Assembly: GCA_017465145.1 (NCBI GenBank)
Contig: JAFTWU010000001.1
Span: 31,252-95,251, forward strand
Source: Clostridia bacterium
GTDB taxonomy: Bacteria; Bacillota; Clostridia; Christensenellales; Borkfalkiaceae
Length of the DNA: 64,000 nucleotides
Direction: 5' to 3'
Positions 42,915 through 51,675 of this stretch are shown piece by piece; position 1 is the stretch's first letter, and every line of letters begins with the position of its first letter. The position numbers were made by a program, and so were the translations under genes. The notes beneath the pieces were generated by a model. It made no database searches and was not told the origin of the DNA. It saw only the letters and a list, made by a program, of their open reading frames with translations.

Positions 42915-44096
42915 TTAAATTCTGTTTACGCCCGTTTTAATAGCTGCTTCTTTAACTGCAGCGGCAACGGTAGCGCCAACTCTAGGATCGAAGGGTGCGG
43001 GAATAATATATTCGGGCTTTAATTCTTCGTCGCTAACGAGTGATGCAATTGCTTTAGCAGCGGCAATCTTCATTTCTTCGTTGATATCAAGTGCACGGCA
43101 ATCAAGTGCGCCACGGAAGATACCAGGGAACGCTAATACGTTGTTGATTTGGTTGGGGAAGTCACTTCTGCCCGTACCAACAACTGCAGCACCAGCCTTA
43201 ATAGCAAGGTCAGGCATAATTTCAGGGGTGGGGTTAGCCATAGGCATAACGATAGCACCCTTAGCCATTGAAGCAACCATTTCTTCAGTTAAAAGACCTG
43301 GAGAGCTTACGCCAACGAACATATCTGCGCCAACTAATGCTTCTGCTAAAGTGCCTTTCTTGTTAAGTTGGTTGGTAAATTCTGCAATTTCTTCTTTAGA
43401 TGCGTTCATACCAACGGGTCTACCCTTATAGATGATACCGTTTCTGTCGCACATTACAACGTCTTTTGCGCCCATAGAAATCATAAGTTTTGCAATAGCA
43501 ACGCCGGCTGCACCTGCACCGCTAAATACGATACTTAAATCTTCCCACTTCTTGCCAACGAGTTTTAACGCGTTGATACAAGCAGCAACGCAAACTACTG
43601 CAGTACCGTGTTGGTCATCGTGGAAAATGGGGATATCAACTTCGGGATCTTCTTTTAAGCGTTTTTCAATTTCAAAACATCTGGGTGCAGAAATATCTTC
43701 TAAGTTAACGCCACCAAAGCTACCTGCTAAAAGTTTAACGGTGTTAACGATTTCGTCAACTGACTTACTTCTTACACAAAGGGGAATTGCATCAACGCCA
43801 CCAAAGGTTTTGAATAATACACATTTACCTTCCATAACGGGCATACCGGCTTCAGGACCGATATCGCCTAAACCTAATACAGCCGTACCATCGGTAACTA
43901 CTGCAACGGTGTTGCCACGGCCGGTAAGTTCGAAAGATTTATTGTAATCTTTGTTAATTTCTAAACAAGGTTGTGCTACACCGGGAGTGTATGCTAAAGA
44001 TAAGTCTTCTTTAGTCTTTACGGGAACTTTAGAAACAACTTCTAATTTACCCTTCCATTCGCCGTGTAAACGTAACGATTCTTTTGCGTAATCCAT
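42915..44096 (-). CDS. NAD(P)-dependent malic enzyme
   Basis: This 393-residue protein has the short malic-enzyme form: YTPGVAQPC (substrate loop), GDIGPEAGMPVMEGK, FHDDQHGTAVV and SGAGAAGVAIAKLM (NAD binding). It decarboxylates malate to pyruvate. The short length indicates the bacterial form without the phosphotransacetylase-like C-terminal domain. AGGAGG lies before the ATG. It follows the aspartate kinase gene by 79 bases. Confidence 0.95.
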   Translation of the reverse strand: MDYAKESLRLHGEWKGKLEVVSKVPVKTKEDLSLAYTPGVAQPCLEINKDYNKSFELTGRGNTVAVVTDGTAVLGLGDIGPEAGMPVMEGKCVLFKTFGGVDAIPLCVRSKSVDEIVNTVKLLAGSFGGVNLEDISAPRCFEIEKRLKEDPEVDIPIFHDDQHGTAVVCVAACINALKLVGKKWEDLSIVFSGAGAAGVAIAKLMISMGAKDVVMCDRNGIIYKGRPVGMNASKEEIAEFTNQLNKKGTLAEALVGADMFVGVSSPGLLTEEMVASMAKGAIVMPMANPTPEIMPDLAIKAGAAVVGTGRSDFPNQINNVLAFPGIFRGALDCRALDINEEMKIAAAKAIASLVSDEELKPEYIIPAPFDPRVGATVAAAVKEAAIKTGVNRI

Positions 44097-44175
44097 GATT
44101 ACTTCCTCCTAAAATATTTAAAATTAATTTTTTTATTATTCAAAGCCAAAGGCTTATGATTTTTTAGTTGTGCGC

Positions 44176-45492
44176 CTATACGAACGCTTTATAAATGGTG
44201 CGAATACACTTTTCATAGTCGCTGTTTGCAACGCCGATAATAATGTTAAGTTCGCTTGAACCTTGGTCTATCATTTTAATATTGATGCCTTCTTTCGCCA
44301 ACGCGGTAAATAGGCGTGCAGCAGTACCCGTACGGCGTGCCATACCGTGACCAACGGTTGCGATTAACGAAATATTTTCAATAACGTGAATAAAGTCTGG
44401 GTTAACGTTTTCACGAATTTCGTTAACCATATCGTTTAATATCCCGCCCTTAAGTTCTTCTGAAGATAATACGACTGAAACGGTGTCGATACCAGACGGA
44501 ACGTGTTCGATACAAATGCCGTAGTGTTCAATAACGGAAAGTATGCGACGAACGAAACCAACTTCTGCGTTCATAAGTGATTTTTCTATATAGATAACGG
44601 TGAAGTTCTTTTTGCCAGCGATACCCGTGATAACGTTGTCGGGGTCTAGTTCATAACGGTCGTTAGGAACTATCATTGTGCCCGCATCTTCAGGCTTAAA
44701 GGTGTTTTTAATGTTGATGGGAATTTTGCCCTTCATTGCAGGGAAAATGGCTTCTGAGTGAAGAACTGACGCGCCCATATAAGATAATTCGCGAAGTTCT
44801 TTATAAGTGATTTGTTTAATTGCCTTAGGGTCGTCAACGATTCTTGGATCGCAAATCAAAAAGCCACTAACGTCAGTCCAATTTTCATAAAGGTCAGCAC
44901 CAACGCCACGCGCGATGATAGAGCCCGTAATGTCGCTTCCGCCACGGCTGAAGGTTTTAATTTGACCTTCAAAATTCTTGCCGTAAAAGCCTGGAATTAC
45001 CGCGTTTTTAACGTTTGCAAGTTTTGATGCAACCTTATCGTTAGTATAGTCTGCGTTAAGTTTACCTTGGCTGTCGAAACGAACAAGGCTTGCAGCGTCT
45101 ACGAATTCAAAACCTAAAAATGCTGCGGCAACGATTGCGGAAAGGTATTCCCCGCGTGATGCGGCAAAGTCTGCACTTTTATTTAATACGATTTCTTCTT
45201 CAGTTTTATCTAAAATTGACTTGATGTCAAGGTCGATACCCAAATCTTTAACGATTTCAATAAATCTTTCCCTTACGATAGAGAAAGCGTTTTTACAGTT
45301 ACCTAATTCAACTACTTCGTCGTAGCAACGGTATAAGGTATCGGTAATTTTAATGTCGTTTTTATGGCGTTTACCGGGGGCTGATACAACCACGAAACGC
45401 CTTGAACTATCTGCTTCTATAATTGATTTAACTTGGCGGAGAGCGTTAGCATCTGCCATTGAAGTTCCGCCGAATTTACATACCTTTATCAT
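44176..45492 (-). CDS. Aspartate kinase
   Basis: This 438-residue protein starts KVCKFGGTSMADA (ATP site), with VSAPGKR and FSRGGSDITGS typical of aspartokinases, and ends in two ACT domains (EKSLMNAEVGFVRRIL; VGHGMARRTGTAARLFTALAKEGI). It makes aspartyl phosphate for lysine, methionine and threonine. The gene lies 1 base after the DUF1015 gene. I see no lysine riboswitch upstream. Confidence 0.95.
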   Translation of the reverse strand: MIKVCKFGGTSMADANALRQVKSIIEADSSRRFVVVSAPGKRHKNDIKITDTLYRCYDEVVELGNCKNAFSIVRERFIEIVKDLGIDLDIKSILDKTEEEIVLNKSADFAASRGEYLSAIVAAAFLGFEFVDAASLVRFDSQGKLNADYTNDKVASKLANVKNAVIPGFYGKNFEGQIKTFSRGGSDITGSIIARGVGADLYENWTDVSGFLICDPRIVDDPKAIKQITYKELRELSYMGASVLHSEAIFPAMKGKIPINIKNTFKPEDAGTMIVPNDRYELDPDNVITGIAGKKNFTVIYIEKSLMNAEVGFVRRILSVIEHYGICIEHVPSGIDTVSVVLSSEELKGGILNDMVNEIRENVNPDFIHVIENISLIATVGHGMARRTGTAARLFTALAKEGINIKMIDQGSSELNIIIGVANSDYEKCIRTIYKAFV

Positions 45493-45493
45493 T

Positions 45494-46717
45494 TTACTTT
45501 ATCCTTCTTCCTTCAAGATAATATCTTTTTTCAATGCCTTCGCCCATAGAGAAGGTCTTTCTGGGTAGCGCGCCCGTTGTCGATACGTATTTGAAAAGGT
45601 CTTTTTTATCCATTTCTTCAAACATAATACCAACGGCGTCTTCTTTAGCGTCGACTAGATTTTTAAGGTCGTCGTCACCGTGAACGTAGTCAACTTCGCC
45701 ACCGAATTCTTCTAAATACTTTTTGATATAAGCGTCAACCGCCCTTATACCTTCGGGCAACGCGTTTTTGCCGTCAACTTTTACCGTAACTTTGTTAGCG
45801 TGGACACGGATTTTACCGCCGTCAACTTGCTTTAAGCCGTTTAAGAATTTATTTACGTCTATCCCGAAAACGTATCTATAGATGGGGCGGAAATAAATGC
45901 CTTCATCGTAAATGTTAACAAGTTCTGCCAAAGCAAATCTTGCGGGGTGATTTTTTCTTTCTTCTTCGGTAAGGTTTTCTTTAATAGCGTTCCAATGCGC
46001 TTTAGCCGTTGCTAAAGAGTGGTTGCCATCACCCACTGCGAACAAAAATTTATCATCTTTGCCGTATTTTTTAATAACTCTTTCACTATCGATTAAGTGA
46101 GAGATTTTTTCAATTAAATCGTCGGTTTTTTCAATAAAATACCCTTCGATATGACCGCCGCCCATATTTAAATCAAAGTCGTAAAGTTTTTTAAGACTAT
46201 CTCTTTTTTCATAAAGGGTTTCGGCAATTTCACGCTTTTCGTCGTCGAATAAAATCATAACGTGCGGGAATTCTATTTCCGCGTCTTTTCTTATTTTTAA
46301 ACGGGGTGGAATACGCTCTTCTATAGTGCCTTCGGTTGAACGAATAAGCGCTTCGCTTTTTTGTGAATATTGATATTCTTCTAAGTCGATTGCGCAAACG
46401 ATACCGATTCTACGCTCAACGAAAGGTGTAGAGCGCACCGTTAAAATCATGCCTTCGGGAAGTTCTTCAACCAAACCGTCAGCAAGATAGCGTTTCATAT
46501 TTTCGTTTATTTTTGCAATTCTTTTATCGGGGTTATCGTTTAGATAAATTTCCGGATAAAATAAATCTAACGTAGTGGGCTTGCCCGCTACGGTTTTTTC
46601 TAAATTTTGCCAATAGTCTATCTGGCTTGTAAATTGGTCACAAGCGATACACGCCCATGCGGACATATCGTCCGTTTTAGGAAGTAATATCTTTGCATTT
46701 TTAATACCTGTCTTCAT
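45494..46717 (-). CDS. DUF1015-family protein
   Basis: This 407-residue cytoplasmic protein matches the DUF1015 family from memory: ACDQFTSQIDYW near residue 25, GGGHIEGYF, and FAVGDGNHSLATAKAHW in the middle. The latter motif probably forms a nucleotide or metal site, but no biochemical activity is agreed. It is tightly packed with lysC downstream, which hints at amino-acid metabolism. AGGG precedes the ATG. Confidence 0.85.
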   Translation of the reverse strand: MKTGIKNAKILLPKTDDMSAWACIACDQFTSQIDYWQNLEKTVAGKPTTLDLFYPEIYLNDNPDKRIAKINENMKRYLADGLVEELPEGMILTVRSTPFVERRIGIVCAIDLEEYQYSQKSEALIRSTEGTIEERIPPRLKIRKDAEIEFPHVMILFDDEKREIAETLYEKRDSLKKLYDFDLNMGGGHIEGYFIEKTDDLIEKISHLIDSERVIKKYGKDDKFLFAVGDGNHSLATAKAHWNAIKENLTEEERKNHPARFALAELVNIYDEGIYFRPIYRYVFGIDVNKFLNGLKQVDGGKIRVHANKVTVKVDGKNALPEGIRAVDAYIKKYLEEFGGEVDYVHGDDDLKNLVDAKEDAVGIMFEEMDKKDLFKYVSTTGALPRKTFSMGEGIEKRYYLEGRRIK

Positions 46718-46796
46718 AAGTTAGCCCTAAAAAATAATGGTTGTTTTTTGTTTACGGTTGGTTAAACCCCGCTGTTTTCACAGTTTAGGCGGAAAA

Positions 46797-46940
46797 TTAT
46801 TTACCAAGGTTTATAGCAACCACGGTTAACGCTGCAAGAACGAGCGCTAGGAAAAAAGTTCCTACGAATTTGAAAAACGCTTTGCCCTTACTTTGTTCTT
46901 CTTGTTGAGGGGTTTCTTGATAATTTTTGTTTTCGTCCAT
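46797..46940 (-). CDS. Small single-pass membrane protein downstream of cdaA
   Basis: This 47-residue reading frame has a hydrophilic glutamine/glutamate-rich start (MDENKNYQETPQQEEQ), a basic patch, then one hydrophobic helix (FVGTFFLALVLAALTVVAI). AAGGAGATAATT overlaps the cdaA stop codon, and the ATG is 2 bases after it, so translational coupling is likely. It is too short to appear in many annotations. Its place is where cdaR normally stands. The function is unknown. Confidence 0.8.
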   Translation of the reverse strand: MDENKNYQETPQQEEQSKGKAFFKFVGTFFLALVLAALTVVAINLGK

Positions 46941-46942
46941 AA

Positions 46943-47776
46943 TTATCTCCTTGCGTTATCAATATCTTGCCAATAGTATCTGTTTAACGCCTTTCTAAGC
47001 GTTTCGGTATCGGCATAGCGTTTAATTTTGCCTGCTGTTGCAACTGAAATAACGCCCGTTTCTTCACTTACGATAAATGAAACTACGTCAATGGTTTCAG
47101 TTACGCCTATCCCTGCCCTGTGGCGAGTGCCAAGTTCTTTAGGGATACTGTCAACGTTTTGAGATAGGGGTAAAAAGCAACCTGCCGCAACAATTTTAGT
47201 TCCGTCTATTATCATAGCACCGTCGTGCAAGGGGGACTTAGGAAAGAACACGCTTTCGATAAGTTCGCTTGAAATTTCACTATCAAGTTTTACACCGCTA
47301 TCAATAATTTGCGTAGGAACGTTGCCCGTTGATAAAATTAAAATTGCGCCAACGTCGTTTTTAGACATATTTTGTAGTGCCTTAATAATTTCATCAACAC
47401 AGTTTTTAATCTTTTCAGTATCGTGTGATAGGCTTTCGTTTTTAGAATCAATATTTTTTTTCAAACTACGCCTTGCCCATACTACGCGCCTTATTTCCAC
47501 CGAATATATAATCATAATAAGCACGATGAAAATTGCGGGAACTACTAAGAATATCGCGCTGTCCATAGTGTCTACGAAAGAAACTATTGCCGCCGATACC
47601 ACCATTACTGCAGTAAATAGAGCAACTAGCGCGTGGGCGTTTTGTTTGAATAAGAAGTTAAGCATGTAAAAGTAAAGCACGGCAAAAACCACTACCGTTA
47701 CCGATATAGCAATAGTCATTTCAGGGGTGCTTATAAAATTACCCCAAAATTTAGCCAATTTATCTGCCAAATTCAT
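46943..47776 (-). CDS. cdaA: Diadenylate cyclase CdaA
   Basis: This 277-residue protein has three N-terminal membrane helices (about 15-95), a short coiled coil and the DAC domain with SPLHDGAMII (DGA motif) and LGTRHRAGIG (RHR motif). It makes c-di-AMP from two ATP, controlling potassium and cell-wall homeostasis. In most Firmicutes cdaA is followed by cdaR and glmM; here neither follows. It starts 13 bases after holA. Confidence 0.95.
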   Translation of the reverse strand: MNLADKLAKFWGNFISTPEMTIAISVTVVVFAVLYFYMLNFLFKQNAHALVALFTAVMVVSAAIVSFVDTMDSAIFLVVPAIFIVLIMIIYSVEIRRVVWARRSLKKNIDSKNESLSHDTEKIKNCVDEIIKALQNMSKNDVGAILILSTGNVPTQIIDSGVKLDSEISSELIESVFFPKSPLHDGAMIIDGTKIVAAGCFLPLSQNVDSIPKELGTRHRAGIGVTETIDVVSFIVSEETGVISVATAGKIKRYADTETLRKALNRYYWQDIDNARR

Positions 47777-47789
47777 ATGCTCTTCTCCT

Positions 47790-48767
47790 TTACTTTTCCG
47801 TCATTATGTTAAAAATTGAAAGCCACATTGCTTCGTCTTGCCCTATTAAGCCACTTTTTATTTTATAGTCGGCATCGGCAAGCAAGTCAACTGCCCTTTT
47901 TAGTGAACGCTTTTTAAAGCGATTTGCTTGTTCTTTAAGTTTTTTTGCCGCATACTCTTTGATATTAAAACAAACGGCAAGTTCTAAATCCGTTTTACCG
48001 CTTATTGCCGCGTGCAATAGTCTGCGATAATAGTTGTATACCGAAATGATTATACGCTGTGACGGTTCGCCTTTCCCTAGCATATCCGTTATAACGGCAA
48101 GCGCTTTATCAAATTGCTTTTTGCCAATATAATCGGTCATTTCGTAAATTTTATATTCGGTGTCGCGGGCAACTAGTTCGTCTAGCGTGTCGGCGGTAAT
48201 CGTTCCGCCCTTTCCAACAAAGTCTATAAGTTTTGCCGTTTCGCGCTCTATCCTTGTCATATCGGCAAGACAATACTCACAAAGAAGTTTTGCCGTTTCT
48301 AAATCTATTGCGACTTGATTAGAAGTGCATTCTCCTTTTATCCATCTTGCGACTAAAGTAGGGTCTTGTTTATCACATTCCACAAAGCATACGGACGGAT
48401 ATTTCTTAAACGGCTCTAACGCTTTGTCGGGTTTTTCGTTTACCACGATTAAAACACCGTCGCCAACGGGGGCTTCAAGATAACTTTTAAGCCCGTTTTT
48501 GAACGCTTCTTGCTTAGGGTAAAACTCTCTGCAAATGGTAAAGCGTTTTCTACTCATAAAAGGATATGCGTTTAATGACGCCAACATTTCGGCAAAATCA
48601 AAATTATCGCCGTCAAAGGTGGCTAAGTTTAAAGAAGGCTCACTTAGATAGGCGTCTTTTAATAGCGCCACACCGCGAGAACGAAAATACGCGTCTTCGC
48701 CAACGAATATATAGGCGGAATACTCCTGCCCTTCTTCTACCTTCTTTTTAAACTCTAAATATTTCAA
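47790..48767 (-). CDS. holA: DNA polymerase III delta subunit
   Basis: This 325-residue protein has the HolA layout: YIFVGEDAYFRSRGVALLKDAYL (sensor region), RKRFTICREFYP, VDLLADADYKIKSGL at the C-terminus. It opens the sliding clamp within the clamp loader. A TTG start at 48767 is preferred because GAGGGAG lies 7 bases before it. An upstream in-frame GTG (48797) would extend the protein by ten residues without a good ribosome site. It follows comEC, as in many Firmicutes. Confidence 0.9.
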   Translation of the reverse strand: MKYLEFKKKVEEGQEYSAYIFVGEDAYFRSRGVALLKDAYLSEPSLNLATFDGDNFDFAEMLASLNAYPFMSRKRFTICREFYPKQEAFKNGLKSYLEAPVGDGVLIVVNEKPDKALEPFKKYPSVCFVECDKQDPTLVARWIKGECTSNQVAIDLETAKLLCEYCLADMTRIERETAKLIDFVGKGGTITADTLDELVARDTEYKIYEMTDYIGKKQFDKALAVITDMLGKGEPSQRIIISVYNYYRRLLHAAISGKTDLELAVCFNIKEYAAKKLKEQANRFKKRSLKRAVDLLADADYKIKSGLIGQDEAMWLSIFNIMTEK

Positions 48768-48926
48768 GCGCAAACTCCCTCGTATACATTTTAACACCTT
48801 TTAAGGTGTTTTGCAACAATCTTGCCAACTCTTTTATTTAAAATCTATACTATTTTTCTATTAAATTTGTGCCTTAGTCTTAACGCGACGCTCCTTTACC
48901 CGCTAGCGAGTCCTTCAAAGTGCCGT

Positions 48927-51086
48927 TTAGTTAAATAAAAGTTTAATAGTTCCACGGTTTTCAGCGTTTATATAAGCGGTGGAAAATCTATAGCAAATTT
49001 TATTTTCCGGCTTGTAAATAGCAAAAATATTGTCGGTGTAGTCGGTTGCAATAACGCTATTAAAATAGGTGTCCGATAAGGTGTAACCCGTTCTGTCTTC
49101 GCCAAAGTGGGTAAATACGCCAACCCTTTGTTCGTTTAGCGTAAAATCTAGCAAACATCCACTTAAGCGGAAACGACACGAAAAGGGCGTGGGAAGTGTA
49201 ATATCGTCTTCTGCGTGTATTACTTCAATATGTGCAAAAGACTGTTTTATGGCAACTTCTTGTGCTAATTTTTTATCGCCACCGTAAACTAGTTTTTCTA
49301 TATAGAAAACGGAAGACAATCTAGTAGTGAAGTTTTGAATATCGTTATTTCTGCCGTTATCAAGCACTATAACTGTGTTGAGCGTGTCTAGGTTTTGGCT
49401 TTCTTTTAGCCTATTAAGGCGCGAAAGAGAAAAGTTTGCCGTATAGTCGCTTACGATAAGGGTGTTTTCTTTACCTGATTTTATAACGGTTGCACATATC
49501 GTTTGACTGCCTATAATAAACGCCTTATCCTTTTTATTATCCACCGCGTTTAAGGTTATCGTTCCCACAAGAAAAATGGTTGCAAGTGCTATACATAGGC
49601 CGTTTCTAAGGACCTTTCTTATATTGACAAGTCCCGCGCACAAAAGGAAAATAACGTAGTATAAAATAGCAAAGGCTGAAAGAGTAAAACCACCGATAAT
49701 AAATATGCGATAATCGAATATTTTAATTAGCCAAATTATAGCGTATAAAATATAGTTCGCTATAAACAAACACACTTCGGGACTACCCGTTAAACCGCCA
49801 AGCAAAGTGGATACTAAAAGCAAAACGTAAACTATGTTTACGACGGGTATAAACAATAGGTTTATCATTACCGAAATTAGCGAAGTTTGACCAAAGTAGT
49901 ATAAGCATATCGGCATTGTAAAAATTTGTGCCGACACCGTTACGGCAAGTGCGGAAATTAACTTTTTAGGTATGAATTTTAGGCGCGATTTTACGCCGTT
50001 TTCTACCGGCTTTGCAAGGATAATTATACCTATTGCCGCCGCGAAAGATAGTTGAAATCCCACGCAAAATAATTGTATGGGCTTTATCAATAAAATAAGT
50101 GTTGCCGCGATAAAAACGGAACTTAAACCGTCGTATTTTTCACCAAATAAATTTATTAAAAGCAAGGTGGAAAACATTATGGCGGCGCGAAGGGAAGACG
50201 CTGTAAAACCACATACGCCCGTATAGAAAAATAGCGTTAAAACGGTTATGACGGCGGAAAGATATTTGTTGCATTTTGTCTTTTTAAGCACGAAAGAAAT
50301 AGCACCTGCAAGTATGCCGATATGTAGACCTGACACCGCAAAGATATGTGCAACGCCCGTATTTCTAAAAGCCGATATAGTTTCTCCGTCTATAAAAGAT
50401 GAGTCGCCAAGTAGCATTGCGTATGCTACGGAAAACTGCTGTTTATCTAAACCTTTTTGCAAAACGTTGCGCATAAAGATATTGACTTTTTGAAAGATGG
50501 TGCTATCATTACCGTTTACCGTAATATCTTCTGCGTTTAGATAGGCGTAGTATTTTACGCCTTCTTCTATCGTGCTTGCCGAAAACTTATCTTCGTAGAT
50601 AATATCTTTATCGTATAGCGGTGCTAAAAAGGTTAAATTATCGCCAAGTTCAATTTTACTTTCACCCGTTATATACACAACGATTTTATATTTAATTTTG
50701 CCGTTAAGTCTGCCGTTTATTCTACCTTTTGATAGGGTTACGGTTTGCCCGTATTCCGTTTGGCGCACACTTGCCACCCTGCCGTTAACAGTAAAGGTAG
50801 AGCCGTTTAGGTTAGCATCGCGAAAAGTTACCGTATTTATAGAAAAATTTAACGCACTAAAAATGGAAATTAAGGCAAATATTGCAATTAAAATTATCCG
50901 CCCTTTGCCCTGCTTATGACTAAGTAGCATAAAAATAAGCCCAACGATTGAAAGGCTTAAAAATAACGACACCGTGATTATTGCCGTTACGCTACTTTTT
51001 ACTAAAAATAGATATGCAGTTAAAATGCCGATAATTATTGATAAAACCAAAAATACCGGCAAGCGAAAATTGACAAGTTTTTTCAT
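48927..51086 (-). CDS. ComEC/Rec2-family competence channel with degenerate C-terminal domain
   Basis: This 719-residue protein has N-terminal membrane helices, an external OB-like region (about 90-190), and the competence core with VAHIFAVSGLHIGILAG and GFTASSLRAAIMF. In ComEC it transports single-stranded DNA into the cell. The C-terminal metallo-beta-lactamase-like domain lacks the HxHxDH zinc motif; VIVLDNGRNNDIQNF lies in its place. The nuclease activity is therefore probably absent. No other com genes are in view. Confidence 0.85.
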   Translation of the reverse strand: MKKLVNFRLPVFLVLSIIIGILTAYLFLVKSSVTAIITVSLFLSLSIVGLIFMLLSHKQGKGRIILIAIFALISIFSALNFSINTVTFRDANLNGSTFTVNGRVASVRQTEYGQTVTLSKGRINGRLNGKIKYKIVVYITGESKIELGDNLTFLAPLYDKDIIYEDKFSASTIEEGVKYYAYLNAEDITVNGNDSTIFQKVNIFMRNVLQKGLDKQQFSVAYAMLLGDSSFIDGETISAFRNTGVAHIFAVSGLHIGILAGAISFVLKKTKCNKYLSAVITVLTLFFYTGVCGFTASSLRAAIMFSTLLLINLFGEKYDGLSSVFIAATLILLIKPIQLFCVGFQLSFAAAIGIIILAKPVENGVKSRLKFIPKKLISALAVTVSAQIFTMPICLYYFGQTSLISVMINLLFIPVVNIVYVLLLVSTLLGGLTGSPEVCLFIANYILYAIIWLIKIFDYRIFIIGGFTLSAFAILYYVIFLLCAGLVNIRKVLRNGLCIALATIFLVGTITLNAVDNKKDKAFIIGSQTICATVIKSGKENTLIVSDYTANFSLSRLNRLKESQNLDTLNTVIVLDNGRNNDIQNFTTRLSSVFYIEKLVYGGDKKLAQEVAIKQSFAHIEVIHAEDDITLPTPFSCRFRLSGCLLDFTLNEQRVGVFTHFGEDRTGYTLSDTYFNSVIATDYTDNIFAIYKPENKICYRFSTAYINAENRGTIKLLFN

Positions 51087-51117
51087 TAGTAACTCTTTAA
51101 CTTAATTTACCGATAAA

Positions 51118-51146
51118 AATATATAATATGCACCAAAAATTGTCAA
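51118..51146 (-). promoter_or_regulatory. comEC-holA-cdaA operon promoter
   Basis: Minus-strand TTGACA (51141-51146), 17-base spacer, TATATT (51118-51123), 32 bases before the comEC start. Confidence 0.7.
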
Positions 51147-51166
51147 TAGAAAAAGTTCTATATTCG

Positions 51167-51196
51167 TTGCCTTTTTATCGTTTAGCGTGATATTAT
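51167..51196 (+). promoter_or_regulatory. Promoter of the structured RNA candidate
   Basis: Plus-strand TTGCCT (51167-51172), 18-base spacer, TATTAT (51191-51196). Confidence 0.6.
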
Positions 51197-51202
51197 ATAG
51201 TT

Positions 51203-51408
51203 AGCCTTCGTTGTTCGATAGGAAAGTTAAAAAAATCCACAACTTATATTAAAGAAAGCCTTCGTCATGTACGGGGTAGCGGTGCTCTTGACCGTCGTTT
51301 TTTCCGGTCGCTAAATAAGAGATGCAGATACCGTACGCTAGGCATTCGCCTGTTTACAAAACGGGTTATTATTTACCTTTCCGTCGGCTTTACGCAGGTC
51401 TTTTTTTT
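51203..51408 (+). ncRNA. Structured non-coding RNA candidate (possibly 6S RNA)
   Basis: A promoter at 51167-51196 and a U8 run at 51401-51408 after a hairpin (ACCT/AGGT with CGT/ACG) bound a roughly 205-base transcript with no coding frame. The centre folds as a long irregular rod: GTACGG/CCGTAC (51269-51274, 51331-51336), a 10x9 internal loop, CTCTT/AAGAG (51285-51289, 51317-51321), and GACCG/CGGTC (51290-51294, 51305-51309). GGAAAG near 51221 can pair with CTTTCC near 51377. Size and long-rod shape fit 6S RNA, but sequence identity was not established. SRP RNA and tmRNA signatures are absent. Confidence 0.5.
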
Positions 51409-51438
51409 GTCTTTTTTTATAAAATTGCCCGCATTTAT

Positions 51439-51467
51439 TTGCAAGGCTATCTTTATTGTGATAATAT
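51439..51467 (+). promoter_or_regulatory. tRNA-Glu promoter
   Basis: TTGCAA (51439-51444), 17-base spacer, TAATAT (51462-51467). Confidence 0.7.
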
Positions 51468-51513
51468 ATTTTTGCTTGAACGCGCTTTTTAAGGATAAAT
51501 TTCCCTTTTTCAC

Positions 51514-51588
51514 GGCCTCATAGTCAAGGGGTGAAGACGCCGCCCTCTCAAGGCGGAGACCGGAGTTCGACTCTCCGTGGGGCTACCA
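51514..51588 (+). tRNA. tRNA-Glu (anticodon CTC)
   Basis: Cloverleaf with acceptor GGCCTCA/TGGGGCT (two G-U pairs), anticodon stem CCGCC/GGCGG with loop CTCTCAA (anticodon CTC, reads GAG), T-arm CGGAG-TTCGACT-CTCCG, discriminator A and encoded CCA. Confidence 0.95.
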
Positions 51589-51614
51589 TTTTTAAGGTTA
51601 ACCGCCTAAACAAT

Positions 51615-51645
51615 AAAAACCGACTAGACTTAGTCGGTTTTTTTA
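51615..51645. terminator. Bidirectional terminator between tRNA-Glu and cysK
   Basis: Perfect stem AAACCGACTA/TAGTCGGTTT with loop GACT and T-run. It serves the converging tRNA and cysK transcripts. Confidence 0.9.
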
Positions 51646-51675
51646 TTTTTGTTTCTTTATTTTACAAGTTGTGCG

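Noticed and set aside
44096-45560. Lysine riboswitch before aspartate kinase
   Set aside because: The aspartate kinase gene starts 1 base after the DUF1015 gene, leaving no room for an aptamer.
51203-51408. SRP RNA or tmRNA
   Set aside because: No GGAAGGAAGCAG-type SRP tetraloop region and no tRNA-like 3' end with CCA were found.
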